A stretch of DNA of 64,000 nt from Chryseobacterium indoltheticum (GCF_003815915.1 NZ_CP033929.1:3844001-3908000); one strand, 5' to 3'. Shown: positions 34,001 through 42,819, counted from the stretch's first letter. A program made the numbers and translations. The notes: generated from the sequence alone by a model not told the origin.

Positions 34001-36796
34001 GAAACAAGATGGGCTTTCTAGCGCATCGACAACCCCATCATTATCATCGTCAATATCTACAAAATCATTAATACCATCTCCATCGGTATCAGCACAAAGA
34101 CTAATAGCATTGCTAATAGCAAAAGGATAGGTATAAGTCCCGTTATAAAGACCACTCTCTACAGTCGTTTCAATACCATTAAAGAAACCGTTGGTACCAT
34201 ATTGAGCTGGCGTACCGTTTCCTACATAAGCATTGGCAGTTCCTGATGGAATACCACCCGTGTAAATCGCTCCACCACTTGCAGACATTGAAGCAGATGC
34301 TCCAGCATTAGTCGAAACACCAGATTCTCTTGCATCCGGACAACCATCACCGTCACTGTCTAAATCCTGATGGTTGGGTATACCATCGCCATCGGTATCT
34401 ACCGTACAATTGATAGGTTTGGGATTGGCAGAAGGAATGTATCCTGCTGTATTCTGAATGGATGTAATCTCAAAGGTCGTAATAGCCGATGTTGTAGTTC
34501 CTGCCACTTTTACAATTCGGTAATATCGATAACTATTGGCGGTATTGTTATTAACGGTAAAAACTTTCGGATTAGCTATCGCTGCCGTTGCTGCAGTCAT
34601 TAGCTCGTCCCAAATGATTTTATCATTAGAACCCTGTATTTTTGCCGTAGCACTTGTACCGAAAGTAGTCCCGTAATGTGAAATACTTGTCAGCTTTACT
34701 TTTGTAGGATATTCAATATTGTATATGACAGCGCCATTTATAGGCTGCCCATCTGTTATCACATTATTACTAACCGTAACATTTCCTGTAGCTTCGTCAT
34801 GCATGAAAGGTAAATCTACATTTACCCCATCATCATTTATCAATGATGTGGAAACTACTTCTATTGTTCCTGCTTCGCCGGACGTATAGAAACAAGACGG
34901 GCTTTCAGTTGCATCCAATATACCATCGTTATCGTCATCGATATCGGTAAGGTCATTTATTCCATCGTCATCAGTATCCGTACAGGCGTTTATAGCTAAA
35001 TTTGTTGCATATAGATTATAAGTAGAAGTATAATTAGGAACCCCATTTACATCAGAATCTATGCTATCATTCAGTCCATCATTATTTGTATCGGCAGCAG
35101 AAGGATTTAGCTGGCTTCCGGTCAATTTATTTGCGGCAATACCATAGCTGCTTCCTACATTATTGTTTATAGAAGCCGGAGTACTTACATCTGTAACAGG
35201 ACTTACTCCTGATTCTGCCAAATCTGAGCATCCATCTCCATCGCTGTCTAAATCCAAATGGTTAGGCACACCATCTCCATCGGTATCGCAACTTCCTGCA
35301 AATACTGACATCCCTTGTACAAAAACCTGATCAAAACCTGTAGTATTAAGAGAACCGGATACTATAAACCTATGAATTTTAGAGTTATTTAGAGTTTGGG
35401 TAGTATCTACACTCATTGTAGAGCCATCAGGAAATGTACCTGTATAAATAACCGTACCTGCATCATCAAAACAGACTAATGTAAGCGTACTGCCATCTGT
35501 TGCCGGCTCTGCGGAAACCTGAATTCTGTCTACCAGCCTTTTCTGATTTGTAAAAGGATTATAGTATTCAAATGAATAAGATACAGCATCTGCAAAAAAA
35601 ATATATTCGTTATCAGCATCTCCTGAATGACTGACAATATTAAAGTTATCACGAACGATATTATAAGGTGCTACCTTACTTCTTTCTCTGATAATTAAAC
35701 CGTACTGACTATACAAAGCATTAGAAGCATTAAGACCGGAAGGCAATGTTTCTGTTAGATTTTTAACTCCACCTGCTATCGTCTGTATGCCGGATCCACA
35801 TTCTACTGTATCGGGTATGCCGTCATTATCATCATCAAGATCTGCATCGTCTGCGATGCCGTCTCCATCTGAATCGGCCGTGGCACTGATATTTTTATTA
35901 AGAGCATACTCAAAATAAGTAGAATTATAATTTACATAGCCATTATTATCTGCATCCACTGCATCCACAAGACCATCGTTGTTCGCATCTACATCCGGGA
36001 ATTGGTAATTAGAAGCGGTGTTGGTTGTAGCTCCTGCTTCCAGGGCATCAGAATAGCCATCTCCATCACTGTCCAAGTCAAAATGAGGGAGAATATTATC
36101 CCCATCAATGTTAGCATCTGTACAGCTTGTTTTAGGATAGAGCGATGCAATATAATTATTGGGCATCAGCATTTTCACTTCTCTTATTTGGCTTCCGACA
36201 ATTGTGCCTGCAAGCCCCTGTAAACGAAATTTGCTGTAAGCCGTATTTTGATTTTGAGTAAAATTAAAAGTCTGGTAAAATCCTTGTGCAGTATTAGGAG
36301 CAGTGCTCGGATTAAATGCTGGCATCAATGTGATCCATGCAGTACCATTCCAGCCTTCCATCGTAAGAGAAGCTGCAGTATTAGAAAATTCGGTTTGTCC
36401 GTAAAAATTCATCTCAATCTGCAATCCCGCTGCTACAACAGGCCTGATTGGAGTGACTTCAAAGACGGTAAGATTTACTTTAGTAGTACCATTAGTAAAA
36501 TTAAATAGCGTAGCAGGATTATTATCATACAAATTAGCTATTGTTCCTGAATTAGCAACCGTTGTCGTTACAGAAGCAGGAATGGCTATTTCGCTGGCGG
36601 TATAATAACAGTTCGGACTTTCTGTTGCATCCGGTACACCGTCATTATCATCATCAATATCAATGGAATTAATAATTCCGTCTCCGTCAAAATCGTCATT
36701 TGGTCCGGTTTGAGCATAGATTATACCTGATAAGAGGAGGGAAAGGAGAAATATTTGACGAAGCAAAAATTTCAAGAGGGTCGTTTTTTTTATCAT
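31046..36796 (-). CDS. Giant modular surface protein 2 with thrombospondin-type-3 repeats
   Basis: This 1916-residue paralogue of the protein at 23226-28976 has the same signal peptide type and six modules, with ESP-C motifs at about residues 60, 332, 634, 929, 1217 and 1535. Modules 1-2 (to about residue 515) and module 6 plus the end module (from about 1495) are almost identical to protein 1, while modules 3-5 are different sequences of the same general type. The gene lacks the AAAACACACA leader found before the other island genes. It is followed by the companion gene at 30458-31012. Likely secreted, calcium-stabilised and surface-exposed. Confidence 0.85.
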   Translation of the reverse strand: MIKKTTLLKFLLRQIFLLSLLLSGIIYAQTGPNDDFDGDGIINSIDIDDDNDGVPDATESPNCYYTASEIAIPASVTTTVANSGTIANLYDNNPATLFNFTNGTTKVNLTVFEVTPIRPVVAAGLQIEMNFYGQTEFSNTAASLTMEGWNGTAWITLMPAFNPSTAPNTAQGFYQTFNFTQNQNTAYSKFRLQGLAGTIVGSQIREVKMLMPNNYIASLYPKTSCTDANIDGDNILPHFDLDSDGDGYSDALEAGATTNTASNYQFPDVDANNDGLVDAVDADNNGYVNYNSTYFEYALNKNISATADSDGDGIADDADLDDDNDGIPDTVECGSGIQTIAGGVKNLTETLPSGLNASNALYSQYGLIIRERSKVAPYNIVRDNFNIVSHSGDADNEYIFFADAVSYSFEYYNPFTNQKRLVDRIQVSAEPATDGSTLTLVCFDDAGTVIYTGTFPDGSTMSVDTTQTLNNSKIHRFIVSGSLNTTGFDQVFVQGMSVFAGSCDTDGDGVPNHLDLDSDGDGCSDLAESGVSPVTDVSTPASINNNVGSSYGIAANKLTGSQLNPSAADTNNDGLNDSIDSDVNGVPNYTSTYNLYATNLAINACTDTDDDGINDLTDIDDDNDGILDATESPSCFYTSGEAGTIEVVSTSLINDDGVNVDLPFMHDEATGNVTVSNNVITDGQPINGAVIYNIEYPTKVKLTSISHYGTTFGTSATAKIQGSNDKIIWDELMTAATAAIANPKVFTVNNNTANSYRYYRIVKVAGTTTSAITTFEITSIQNTAGYIPSANPKPINCTVDTDGDGIPNHQDLDSDGDGCPDARESGVSTNAGASASMSASGGAIYTGGIPSGTANAYVGNGTPAQYGTNGFFNGIETTVESGLYNGTYTYPFAISNAISLCADTDGDGINDFVDIDDDNDGVVDALESPSCFYTASEWNTGAKPFYGVTISSGLTTTTANFSQLIDGVSGTTAVAFSASPAQSNANANVYLFNFAQPVKLDALYLQFNTTTQFGGVTKIQGSNTNNGSDWVDLSASIGAGPATNITANGAVSVTTSIKYPVTLNTATAYKYIRITGGATASNMIAANASEVYFDFNNASYIASSYPKTTCASDTDGDGILNHLDLDSDGDGCSDAMEGGATSNLTANYKFTGSVGTNGLDNSLETADNGIVTYVSTYNMYAIKASIKACTDTDGDGIVDVIDIDDDNDGVLDVVESPSCAIVDRDDASNVLVWDFEQTLHTLPTTEYNAAQTQPYNVRTFGPGVVDVSGANVLKFTGATAANFDDAVANGDYMQYYFTTTSTYLSIDKISNYTIQAPLKEGVIISTDPSFATYTVLTTGATTVTGGNIVYNTMDTYSNYPLNLNTRYYVRFIYYGLTGTTASYVDAVGLSFNGISNAESCLNGLDIDNDGIPNHLDLDSDGDGCPDAVEAGTASQAGAGNTSAGTLVNTSGTQTGVANAIVGNNTPAAYGTNGFYSGIETNDTSSAAYTGIYSYNQYAIVSTLNLCTDTDGDGIIDLNDIDDDNDGIADAVESPACFYTAAEANTITNVTSPLNAAAGDPTANTEIATLHNGNTSDANPYNFVSQSVASGATIFTVTYPTPVTLSSLTVTQIASGMSTNASTFGKLYGSVDGVSYILLTSGNGIALNTTSVTFANAVTTPYRYYQIRSVGTVAAGNTAAFNTGTAGIQEISSVIAVTPVYLASAHPKPVICSVDTDGDTIPNHLDLDSDGDGCSDLAESGVSPATDIITPLLTNNAGGSYGIANPNGSQLNPTAADTNNDGLNDSVDADLNSITNYTSTYSNAINAAIASCTLFCYRPAVLSGTVLSTPQGITSLHRAGVDADNWPMVRKGAWTALEAKTKGFVPNRLTLAQINLIPAGDLREGMMVYNISSDCLYINTDGTPTGWKCFNTQACPD

Positions 36797-37490
36797 GGTT
36801 CAGTTTTTATTAATACAGAAAATTCTTCAGTCAAAACAAACTTTTAAATGTTTATCTGAACATTAAAATATTAGCAAAATCATTTAAATAATCATTATTA
36901 ATTAAACAATCTTAATTTAACATAATTTAGGAGACTAAGATATTCAAATTAATTTTAGAAATATATTAAATACTATTAATTAATCTCCTCATTAATAAAA
37001 ACATATAAAAAAAACGTTAATTACCAAATATACAAAACTCTGAAAACCAATAAACTAATTAAAAAAAAGTGTTAATTATGAATATGTATCACAAAGCTAT
37101 TTTTTATGGTTTCAATATCTATAATATACACTCATTGCCAGCACAATAAGCATATTCTAAAAATCAATAATTATTATCTATTATAATCAGATATATACTA
37201 ATTTTGCTCAATTTTTAGTTATAAACAATGATTATCGTATTAAAATGAGTGTAAAAACTTTCAATTACTGTTGTTCTAAATAACTAATCACCGAATTAAA
37301 AAATTAGTCGATTTTCAACCATTACAAGTAATGAAAACAACCAAAATATACAGTTGCATTAATTTTTTTAAGAAATAGACGCAATTATGAGATAAAAATT
37401 CACAATTTCCATAGGGCATCTTTTATTTAAACTCAACAATATGAATTTCGAAAAATAGCTGCGATAATTTTTATTATTCTGTATTCGAAC

Positions 37491-37700
37491 TTCACATCTT
37501 TTTTTCCTGAAGTCTTAGTTCCAGCCAATTTTTGAATTGTGCTTTATCTTTCGTTTTTACCAGAATAGATAAGGATAAACAGTATTAAGTTCCTTCATCA
37601 ATGTAGAATCAGCGGTCTATAACCGTAATTGACCTACAGCAATATCTTTTGCCGAAACGATAATTGTTTTCACCGATCTCAATAAAGAATTCCTGATCTC
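37491..37700 (-). pseudogene. Decayed fragment of a DUF389-type gene (C-terminal part)
   Basis: On the reverse strand, two frames separated by a frameshift and broken by a stop read VKTIIVSAKDIAVGQLRL, then ADSTLMKELN, then SILVKTKDKAQFKNWLELRL. These line up in order with the C-terminal part of the intact DUF389 protein at 41074-42387 (EMKILFPEVENISLGKVEQ, TDSTTIQLVLLF, KLQNWLSTRLN). The rest of the gene is missing or unrecognisable. Its place upstream of operon 2 mirrors that of the intact gene upstream of operon 3. The surrounding 36797-37770 region otherwise holds only AT-rich DNA. Confidence 0.6.
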
Positions 37701-37771
37701 ACATCATCAGCACTTCGTATTAAACAATAACATGTATATTTTCAGTGATTCTCGATGCGTTCTAAAAAAAT

Positions 37772-37807
37772 AAAACCTCTCAATGCAAACGTTGCATGAG
37801 AGGTTTT
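37772..37807 (-). terminator. Terminator of surface-protein operon 3
   Basis: AAAACCTCTC and GAGAGGTTTT arms with ATGCAA/TTGCAT further inside; on the reverse strand it runs into T-rich sequence. The outer stem is the same as in the operon 2 terminator. Confidence 0.8.
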
Positions 37808-37830
37808 TTCTAAGTTTTTTAGAGTATATC

Positions 37831-38391
37831 CTAAGGCTTCCAGAAGCTCCACACTGTACCATTGAAGACAGCTAGCTGTTTGGCGACAGTATCATAAACC
37901 ATCATTCCCGGTGCCGGATTAATAATATTAAGATGCGGACTCGCAACCCGAGGAAGAACCATCGCCTTATTGGCATCTTCCAGAACCAATATCCCCGGCG
38001 TGGCTGTCGGCGTACCGATTCTTACTGCCGCATCGGTATTTTCTGTGGTTACATCATTCTGTATCGTTGCAAGATCTACAGTAGCATTGTGGGGATCTAT
38101 AGTCGTACCCGTAAGGTCTACCGAAAGATCTTTCCATCCTGATGCAATTTTTACTTTCACTTTGTGATCAGAAAGGTCATAGACTACCGTTCCTTCAACA
38201 GCACCTGCAACAGCACCCGCACTGGTCACCCATGGAAGTACCATTCCACGGTTTTCATTTCCGAATTCTAATGAGATAGAACTATTCTGTACCGATCCTT
38301 TTCCTATGGCAACCTGAGCATATACTAGCGTTCCACAAGAGAGAAAAGCCATTGCGTAAAGCATTCTTTTTACTAATGTTATTTTATTCAT
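37831..38391 (-). CDS. Companion protein of operon 3 (exported, two GMMVY-type modules)
   Basis: This 186-residue protein has a signal peptide (MLYAMAFLSCGTLVYAQ), different from those of the other companions, whereas the mature part (VAIGKGSVQNSSISLEFGNE onwards) is very similar to the operon 2 companion, including both modules and the NGTVWSFWKP end. It follows the large gene by 36 bases. The sharp change at the signal-peptide boundary suggests recombination or independent 5' ends. Confidence 0.8.
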   Translation of the reverse strand: MNKITLVKRMLYAMAFLSCGTLVYAQVAIGKGSVQNSSISLEFGNENRGMVLPWVTSAGAVAGAVEGTVVYDLSDHKVKVKIASGWKDLSVDLTGTTIDPHNATVDLATIQNDVTTENTDAAVRIGTPTATPGILVLEDANKAMVLPRVASPHLNIINPAPGMMVYDTVAKQLAVFNGTVWSFWKP

Positions 38392-38427
38392 AATGTGTGT
38401 TTTTTTACGATTTACAGATAAGTACTA

Positions 38428-40626
38428 TTAAGGACATGCTCTTGTATTAAAGCATTTCCATCCTGTCGTAGTTCCGTCGGTATTAATGTAAATACAGTGT
38501 AGATCAGTATTATAAACCATCATACCATCCTTTAGATCAGATGCAGGAATATCCGTGATTTGCTGAGCAGTTAATCTGTTGGGTACAAAACCTTTGGTTT
38601 TAGCCTCAAGAGCAACCCAGCCTCCTTTTCTTGCCATTGGCCAATTGGCCTTCTCAATTCCTGCTCTTGCCAAAGAAGTCATTCCGCTTTGAGTTTCTAA
38701 TGCAGTACCGGAAGTAATTGCCGGTTTGTAGCAGAACAATGTACACGAAGCTATTGCTGCATTAATTGCGCTGGCATACGTATAAACTCCGGTATAAGCA
38801 GCAGTTGGCGTATCATTATTTTCTCCAGCATTATAAAAGCCGTTGGCTCCATAATTTGCAGGAGTATTGTTTCCCACAATTGCATTCGAAACGCCTGTCT
38901 GTATGCCACTTGTATTTATCAATGTTCCTGTGCTCGTATGATTTGCTCCCGCATGACTTGCGGACCCTGCTTCTACAGCATCCGGACAACCATCACCATC
39001 ACTGTCCAGATCTAATTCGTTGGTAATACCATCATTATCTGTATCTATATTGGTACATTCTATTTTTGTTTGTCCATTCACCTGGAACTCTCTAAATTGA
39101 GCATCACTTCCTGCCAAGCCATTAACCGGCGTGCTCCACGTTATTTTTACAGTTGCCGTATTGCCAACAGGGGTAAAAGATAAAGTTTTGTAACCATGAT
39201 CAACTGACAAAGATGCAGGGTTTGTTTGATTAGCTACAGTTGAGAAACTTTGTAATGTAACCCCATTCACAGCCAATGTCACACTATTAGCATCAGGATT
39301 CTGTATATTTAATGAATAATAATGATACTTTAACGTGTTTACAACTCCCGGATTAAGATCGGAAAGCGTAAAAGTAAATGATTCTGTACCGTTATCCTGA
39401 TATCCTTGTACATACGTTCCGGCTGATGCTAAATAATTGACACCGCTGTTAGCATCCTTTACACCACCCCAGGTACCGGGACGATAATCTTCATATAAAG
39501 GCAGCCCTGTATCTATACAACTTTGTTCGACAGTGTCTAAAATACCATCGTTATCGTCATCAATATCAATAGAGTTGCTGATACCGTCGCCATCAAAATC
39601 TGTACATTTATTAGAATTTATATTAGTGCTTATATCTACTGATTGTCCTGTTCCTGCAATAGTAGGTATTCCCATCGTACCGGAAGTTGCACCCACTGTA
39701 TTTCCTAGATTCTGGGTAATCGGCGCAGCGCTGGTTCCATTATAAGAAGTTCCGCTATTTCCTCCAGGAATGGAAGAATTCACAAGATGAGGTGTAGCAA
39801 AATCAGCACCGCCCTCAATTGCATCAGGACAGCCATCTCCGTCACTATCAAGATCAAACTTATCAGCAAGACCATCATCATCAGTATCTAAACACGTATT
39901 AATATAATAATAAACATCATCTATAAAAATATCGTCACCTGTAGAACTATATTTGAATTCTATCTTCCCAGTTTCAGAAAGAGCTGCTGCATTAAAGACT
40001 ATTTGCAAATCATAATAAGCAGATAAACCAATAGACCTTGGCGAAGAAGGCCCCAAAAGACTTCCATTCACCCTAAACTCGGTAATAATACTGTTAGCTG
40101 CCGGATCTCTAGTAATTGTAGGATTATTTGAGTTGGCAGGATTGCTTATACCAAACAGCCTCACACCTCCTAAGTAAGCACCCATCTCCATAGATTTTGT
40201 AGCAATGGCTCCTACGTTAGCAACATAATTTTCTGTTTTCACTTTTAGCACATATATCGGGTTTGATGTACATGAATTTTTAAAGACTACATTTGATTGA
40301 GAAGCACTTACCGCAGGAGATACACCATCATAACGCCCCGTTAAGGCATTAGCATAATTTGACCAGCCTGCCACCAATGACCAATTATTTGTATTAGAAT
40401 TAAAAGTAGGATTTACTACGGTATTGAAAACACCAGTACCCTGCTCGAGTATATCTGGAATACCATCGTTATCATCATCTAAATCAGTTTGATTGACAAC
40501 GCCATCACCGTCGTAATCATCTGTAGGAGCTGTCTGGGCTGAGAGATTGCCAAAAAACAGAATAAGGAATACAGCCAGAAATTTACTATATAGCATAAAG
40601 CTACATAAGGCATAATTTTTTTTCAT
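38428..40626 (-). CDS. Modular surface protein 3, short version with two modules
   Basis: This 732-residue protein has a signal peptide (LYSKFLAVFLILFFGNLSAQ). It carries only two large modules, with TSP3-like openings DYDGDGVVNQTDLDDDNDGIPD and DFDGDGISNSIDIDDDNDGILD at about residues 37 and 345, each followed by a beta-rich domain. DLDSDGDGCPDAVE repeats precede the same C-terminal end module (KGFVPNRLT, GMMVYNTDLHC, GTTTGWKCFN) as in proteins 1 and 2. It is the most divergent of the three and may represent the simpler form of the unit. Confidence 0.85.
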   Translation of the reverse strand: MKKNYALCSFMLYSKFLAVFLILFFGNLSAQTAPTDDYDGDGVVNQTDLDDDNDGIPDILEQGTGVFNTVVNPTFNSNTNNWSLVAGWSNYANALTGRYDGVSPAVSASQSNVVFKNSCTSNPIYVLKVKTENYVANVGAIATKSMEMGAYLGGVRLFGISNPANSNNPTITRDPAANSIITEFRVNGSLLGPSSPRSIGLSAYYDLQIVFNAAALSETGKIEFKYSSTGDDIFIDDVYYYINTCLDTDDDGLADKFDLDSDGDGCPDAIEGGADFATPHLVNSSIPGGNSGTSYNGTSAAPITQNLGNTVGATSGTMGIPTIAGTGQSVDISTNINSNKCTDFDGDGISNSIDIDDDNDGILDTVEQSCIDTGLPLYEDYRPGTWGGVKDANSGVNYLASAGTYVQGYQDNGTESFTFTLSDLNPGVVNTLKYHYYSLNIQNPDANSVTLAVNGVTLQSFSTVANQTNPASLSVDHGYKTLSFTPVGNTATVKITWSTPVNGLAGSDAQFREFQVNGQTKIECTNIDTDNDGITNELDLDSDGDGCPDAVEAGSASHAGANHTSTGTLINTSGIQTGVSNAIVGNNTPANYGANGFYNAGENNDTPTAAYTGVYTYASAINAAIASCTLFCYKPAITSGTALETQSGMTSLARAGIEKANWPMARKGGWVALEAKTKGFVPNRLTAQQITDIPASDLKDGMMVYNTDLHCIYINTDGTTTGWKCFNTRACP

Positions 40627-41073
40627 CGAATGTGTGTTTTTGTGTTATTAATTTTTATTTTATAAAAATTATTGTAATAAAATATTCATTAATTATTTGT
40701 GTTTAATATAAATTTTAAAAGATCTAATTCACCGTCGAAAACTGCTGACTTTATGTCTGCATTTCATAAATCAAAAAGAATAGTGAATTATAGGGTACAA
40801 TTACAGACCGAAAACAGTCCAGTATTGTGGTTTAATCAAGAGTTCCATATTTGTATTTGCAGCAAAATTACAATATTTTTATCAAATAACACCATGTAAC
40901 GAATAGTAAAATTGAAAATTCATTAAATTATAACCAAGCAAACAGCCTGTTTATAATGATTTTAACAAATAAAATTTATTTTAGAAAAATCAGTAAAAGT
41001 GAGATAATTAAGTGATTTTAATAAAAGAGATGCTGTAAACTTTACAAATTAAACTTCTTTGCATTTTACTTTT
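40627..41073. other. AT-rich gap upstream of operon 3
   Basis: Contains the reverse-strand leader AAAAACACACATTCG just before the start at 40626. The rest is AT-rich with no gene that I can support; open frames here are short and lack protein-like composition. Confidence 0.4.
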
Positions 41074-42387
41074 CTAATTGTCTTTTTTTGAGTCTTCTTT
41101 AAGTTTCAAAACCTGAATATTTTTACTATTAAGTCTCGTTGAAAGCCAATTTTGAAGTTTAGCTGTTTCTACAGGCTTATTTTCATTGTCTTTAAACAAT
41201 AAAACCAGTTGAATTGTTGTACTGTCAGTATCCGGATATTGCTCCACTTTACCCAAAGAAATATTCTCCACCTCCGGGAAAAGAATTTTCATTTCTTTAA
41301 TGAGCTTAGGATCTTCTACTCTGTATTTCCCAAGTTCGTTATTGAGTTTGCTGATGATCACATCTTTTTCAGAAACAGAAGATTCCTGTTTATCGAGTTC
41401 CCTCAAAATTTCAGATTTTAGATCGCTGTCATTTTGTCTAATTGTGAGTTCGGTATCTGATAAACCTTTTTCCTCAAGCAATTTGTTGTAACTCACAATT
41501 TCCCTCTTCGATAATTTCTGATTTAGAAAAGCAAGATCAATTTTTTTGGGAAAAGTATTATAACTAATCTTCTTATATATCAATATGTATCCTTTAGAAT
41601 TAAATTCAGAATTGATGAATTCTTCAACAGATTTTGTAAATTTTTTCTCATTATAAAGATTATATGCCAGATAAAAACTCGGAACAATCATTACTACGAT
41701 CAGCGTTGAGATTCCGTAACGGATCCTTTTTTCATATTTACTATCGATAATAACAGAAGGATATTTGAGATATTTAACTACAAAAAAAGTGGCAATACAG
41801 ATAAAGAAGCAGTTGATAATATATAGATAGAATGCTCCAAAAAAATAGGAAAAATTAGAAGTAGCCAACCCAAAACCAGCTGTACACAATGGCGGCATCA
41901 AAGCTGTTGCAATAGCTACACCGGGAATCGGATTCCCTTTCTCAACCCTTGTTATGGCGATAATTCCTACCAAACCTCCAAAAAAAGCGATCATTACATC
42001 ATAAATATTGGGAGCAGTTCGTGATAGTAATTCTGACTGAACATCTTTGAACGGGCTGACATAAAAATAAAACGTAGAAACCGTAAGACTTACTACAGTA
42101 GCAATAAGAAGATTCTTAATCGATTTCTTCAATAAAGGAAAATTGTAAGTCCCAAGTGCAAAACCAGCTCCCACGATAGGCCCCATCAAAGGGGAAATAA
42201 GCATCGCTCCGATGATTACTGCTGTAGAATTCACATTTAGTCCTATTGATGCAATTATAATAGCACAAGCCAGAATCCACAGGTTGGCACCTCTAAATGA
42301 AATATTAGAAATTACATTTTCAAGAACCTTTTCTTTTTTATCTTCACCGTTATGAAGATTAATAAAGTTGAATAAGCTATCAAACAT
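41074..42387 (-). CDS. DUF389 family membrane protein
   Basis: This 437-residue protein has an N-terminal half of about six membrane segments with the DUF389 signature (ASIGLNVNSTAVIIGAMLISPLMGPIVGAGFALG, then GVAIATALMPPLCTAGFGLA). The C-terminal half from about residue 235 is soluble, with a predicted coiled coil and a small alpha/beta domain. Family members are unassigned; transport has been proposed. A decayed C-terminal fragment of a paralogue lies at 37491-37700. It is on the same strand as operon 3, 448 bases upstream. Confidence 0.85.
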   Translation of the reverse strand: MFDSLFNFINLHNGEDKKEKVLENVISNISFRGANLWILACAIIIASIGLNVNSTAVIIGAMLISPLMGPIVGAGFALGTYNFPLLKKSIKNLLIATVVSLTVSTFYFYVSPFKDVQSELLSRTAPNIYDVMIAFFGGLVGIIAITRVEKGNPIPGVAIATALMPPLCTAGFGLATSNFSYFFGAFYLYIINCFFICIATFFVVKYLKYPSVIIDSKYEKRIRYGISTLIVVMIVPSFYLAYNLYNEKKFTKSVEEFINSEFNSKGYILIYKKISYNTFPKKIDLAFLNQKLSKREIVSYNKLLEEKGLSDTELTIRQNDSDLKSEILRELDKQESSVSEKDVIISKLNNELGKYRVEDPKLIKEMKILFPEVENISLGKVEQYPDTDSTTIQLVLLFKDNENKPVETAKLQNWLSTRLNSKNIQVLKLKEDSKKDN

Positions 42388-42666
42388 TTTTGCTTTTTTA
42401 GGTCATAAAAATAAGGTTTTCAATAATACCTATCGATAAAATCTCTGTTTGATTTTAAATTCAATTTTTTTTTGATATCAAAAAGTTTACACTAATTGAT
42501 TGTAATAAAGAAAGAGATGCCCTGAAGACAGAATACCTTATAAATATTAGCTCTATCTCAGAAACATTACATTTTAAATAAAATTTCGTTAATCCGCTTT
42601 TTTCTCTAAAAAGATGATGCTAAATCTCAGGATGTGGAAGATTAATAATTAGATAGATATAAAAAA

Positions 42667-42695
42667 ACAGGAGAAATGATTATCATTTCTCCTGT
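42667..42695 (-). terminator. Terminator of tRNA-Gln copy 2
   Basis: ACAGGAGAAATGAT (42667-42680) pairs with ATCATTTCTCCTGT (42682-42695), and the reverse strand continues into a T run (A7 at 42661-42667). The stem sequence differs from that of copy 1 although the tRNAs are identical. Confidence 0.8.
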
Positions 42696-42700
42696 CAAAG

Positions 42701-42771
42701 TAGACCCACAGGGATTCGAACCCCAACTGATGGTACCAAAAACCAGAGTGCTACCGTTACACCATGGGTCT
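42701..42771 (-). tRNA. tRNA-Gln (anticodon TTG), copy 2
   Basis: Identical over all 71 bases to the tRNA-Gln at 22333-22403 and in the same orientation. The two genes bracket the surface-protein island. Confidence 0.96.
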
Positions 42772-42788
42772 GTTTTATTTTGGTGATG

Positions 42789-42819
42789 CAAATTTAAAGC
42801 TTTTTTCTTTATTTGCAAA
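42789..42819 (-). promoter_or_regulatory. Promoter of tRNA-Gln copy 2
   Basis: TTTG, 19 bases, TAAATTTG on the reverse strand. Most spacer bases match the promoter of copy 1, so the duplicated unit includes the promoter. Confidence 0.8.

Noticed and set aside
22404..42700. A classic integrative element using tRNA-Gln as attachment site
   Set aside because: No integrase, relaxase or phage gene was found in the block, and the promoters are duplicated together with the tRNA, which a usual att duplication would not do.
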